From Pelagimonas sp. (GTDB lineage Bacteria > Pseudomonadota > Alphaproteobacteria > Rhodobacterales > Rhodobacteraceae): a stretch of DNA of 64,000 bases. Numbering within the stretch: the first letter of the stretch is position 1; each line of letters begins with the position of its first letter. The position numbers and the translations under genes are program-made. The stretch is taken from contig JAOASD010000015.1 of the NCBI GenBank assembly GCA_025210265.1, positions 1-64,000 of the forward strand, given 5' to 3'. The notes beneath the pieces were generated by a model. It was not told where the DNA came from. It made no database searches and worked only from the letters and a program-made list of their open reading frames with translations. Below, piece by piece: positions 63,064 to 64,000 of this stretch.

Positions 63064-64000
63064 TCTTCATCCTCCTCGAGGCATTCGTAGTATTCGCGCC
63101 ACGCTCGCTGCTTTGCGACTTCTTCTTGCCGATAGCAGTTTTGTCGTCCTGCTTTGCTTCGATTTGTATTGTAGCAAGCTCTTCTCATGACGGCTGCAGC
63201 CGAGTGTTTAGCATTGAGAATGTCGATGCAATACTCTGATCGTTCTTCGGAACCGATTGCTCCCTGGGCTTGTACAATATGATCGGAAAGACCGTCCAAA
63301 GTACCCGCAGTATTAGACGCGGCAACAACGAGAGCGGCTGCACTTAAGATCGCCGTTGTTTGTATCAAATGTCCAATTCCGGAGGACGTAAGGGTAATGC
63401 CTTGCAGCGTTTCGGAGAGGCCCGTTGGGTCTTCTCTGTTGTAAGTGTTACCTGAAACATATCCATAGATGTTCAGTGTTCCAGAAGAAAAGCCGATAGG
63501 ATCAGATTGTAGAAATTTGCCGGAAGCCGGATCAAATGCTCGTGCCCTCGAGTGGTACAGTCTACTTTCGCGATCAAATTCTCGGCCCGTGTAGCCATAT
63601 CGTTGCTGCAGAGCACTAGTTGCTTGCGTGATCTGTCCGTAGCCGTCGTATCCATAGGATGCCACTACCAAGCCTGTATCTGGCTCGACCAGCCGAATGG
63701 CCTGCGCGGATTTCACCAGCCAATCGCTGGTCACCGCCAGCCCGCTCGAGTCAGACCAGTTGCCCGGATCGTTCCACGTGTATGCGCAAAGGGTCAGGCC
63801 CCCGGCGGCAAAGCCAATGGGATCGGACTGCACAAACCGCCCCACATCTGGATCCTGGACCCGCGCGCGGAAGTGGTAGAGCCCGGTTTCGGCGTCCTAT
63901 TGACGACCGGTAAAGCCCACATCCATGAGCTCGGCCCCGGCCTCCAATTCGCGCGCACCAAAGGCGTCATAGGTATAGCGCGCCGGTCTGGTAGGTCGCG
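63060..64000 (-). pseudogene. Rhs gene 3' part: chimera of two core ends with cysteine-rich tip (cassette 1)
   Basis: At the right edge the frame reads YTYDAFGARELEAGAELMDV, GFTGRQ and then TAG (63897-63899) where the sister fragment at 58190-58262 has Tyr. It continues DAETGLYHFRARVQDPDVG, FVQSDPIGFAAGGLTLCAYT, then a second, different Rhs segment (VVASYGYDGYGQITQATSAL; YHSRARAFDPASGKFLQSDP; IGFSSGTLNIYGYV; DPTGLSE). The tip, about 118 residues, has a hydrophobic stretch (HLIQTTAILSAAALVVAAS) and Cys-bearing RSEYCIDILNAKHSAAAVMR, ACYNTNRSKAGRQNCYRQEE, YYECLEE. Two DPIGF cores in a row show a recombination between two rhs ends. Upstream parts lie beyond the window. Confidence 0.82.

Noticed and set aside
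53776-64000. Prophage or integrative element
   Set aside because: No integrase, portal, capsid or attachment-like repeat; all fragments belong to Rhs, HINT, toxin or immunity types.

Overview
The window looks like chromosomal DNA of a Roseobacter-group alphaproteobacterium (Rhodobacteraceae). It is GC-rich and carries the alphaproteobacterial block chvI-chvG-hprK-rapZ-EIIA-HPr beside a divergent pckA, plus etfBA, pyrB with a pyrC-like gene, plsY, def/fmt, parC and yqgE. No rRNA, tRNA, CRISPR array or phage module was recognised.

Layout. 1-5068: start of tuf, a lipoprotein, a cytochrome P450, a 53-bp tandem repeat abutting a cobalamin adenosyltransferase gene, a HIG1-type protein, an SDR and an SH3 protein. 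5299-12683: parC, etfBA, a serine hydrolase, a DUF6473-like protein and a 3-hydroxyacyl-CoA dehydrogenase. 12728-20464: a PlsC-like acyltransferase, the PTS phosphorelay with HPr kinase and RapZ, ChvGI, and pckA behind candidate LacI-type operators. 20542-29968: yqgE, a DsbD-like domain protein, a large RND pump with its adaptor, moaB, a LysE exporter and a uracil-DNA glycosylase. 30195-34504: pyrB, three small genes (one apparently frameshifted), a dihydroorotase homologue without its metal ligands, and plsY. 34661-45010: one 3449-residue RTX protein combining cadherin-like, Calx-beta, laminin-B-like and von Willebrand D domains. 45325-53725: adenine deaminase, a lytic transglycosylase, a single-domain receiver, two small membrane proteins, fmt, three tandem peptide deformylase genes (the last with substituted active-site residues), a MalY-like enzyme and a TRIC-type protein.

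The right 10 kb (53776-64000) is the accessory part. All its genes are on the minus strand, and it reads as an array of about ten displaced Rhs C-terminal cassettes. Each holds a fragment of Rhs core and/or of the HINT domain, a toxin tip and an immunity gene. The main rhs gene is expected beyond base 64000. Recognisable tips include a colicin-D-type tRNase, a GIY-YIG/URI-like nuclease, two members of an HVDV-motif family with Imm32-like partners, and a tip paired with Imm53. Others are paired with a DUF2750-like protein, an ankyrin protein or a membrane-anchored protein. Two cysteine-rich tips match nothing I know. Many tips are broken by single-base frameshifts or stops while several immunity genes stay open, as expected of an archive that keeps immunity to former toxins. 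Near-identical 130-bp HINT segments recur through the array and could drive tip exchange. Because two genes outside the array also look frameshifted at homopolymers, some of the breaks could be assembly errors.
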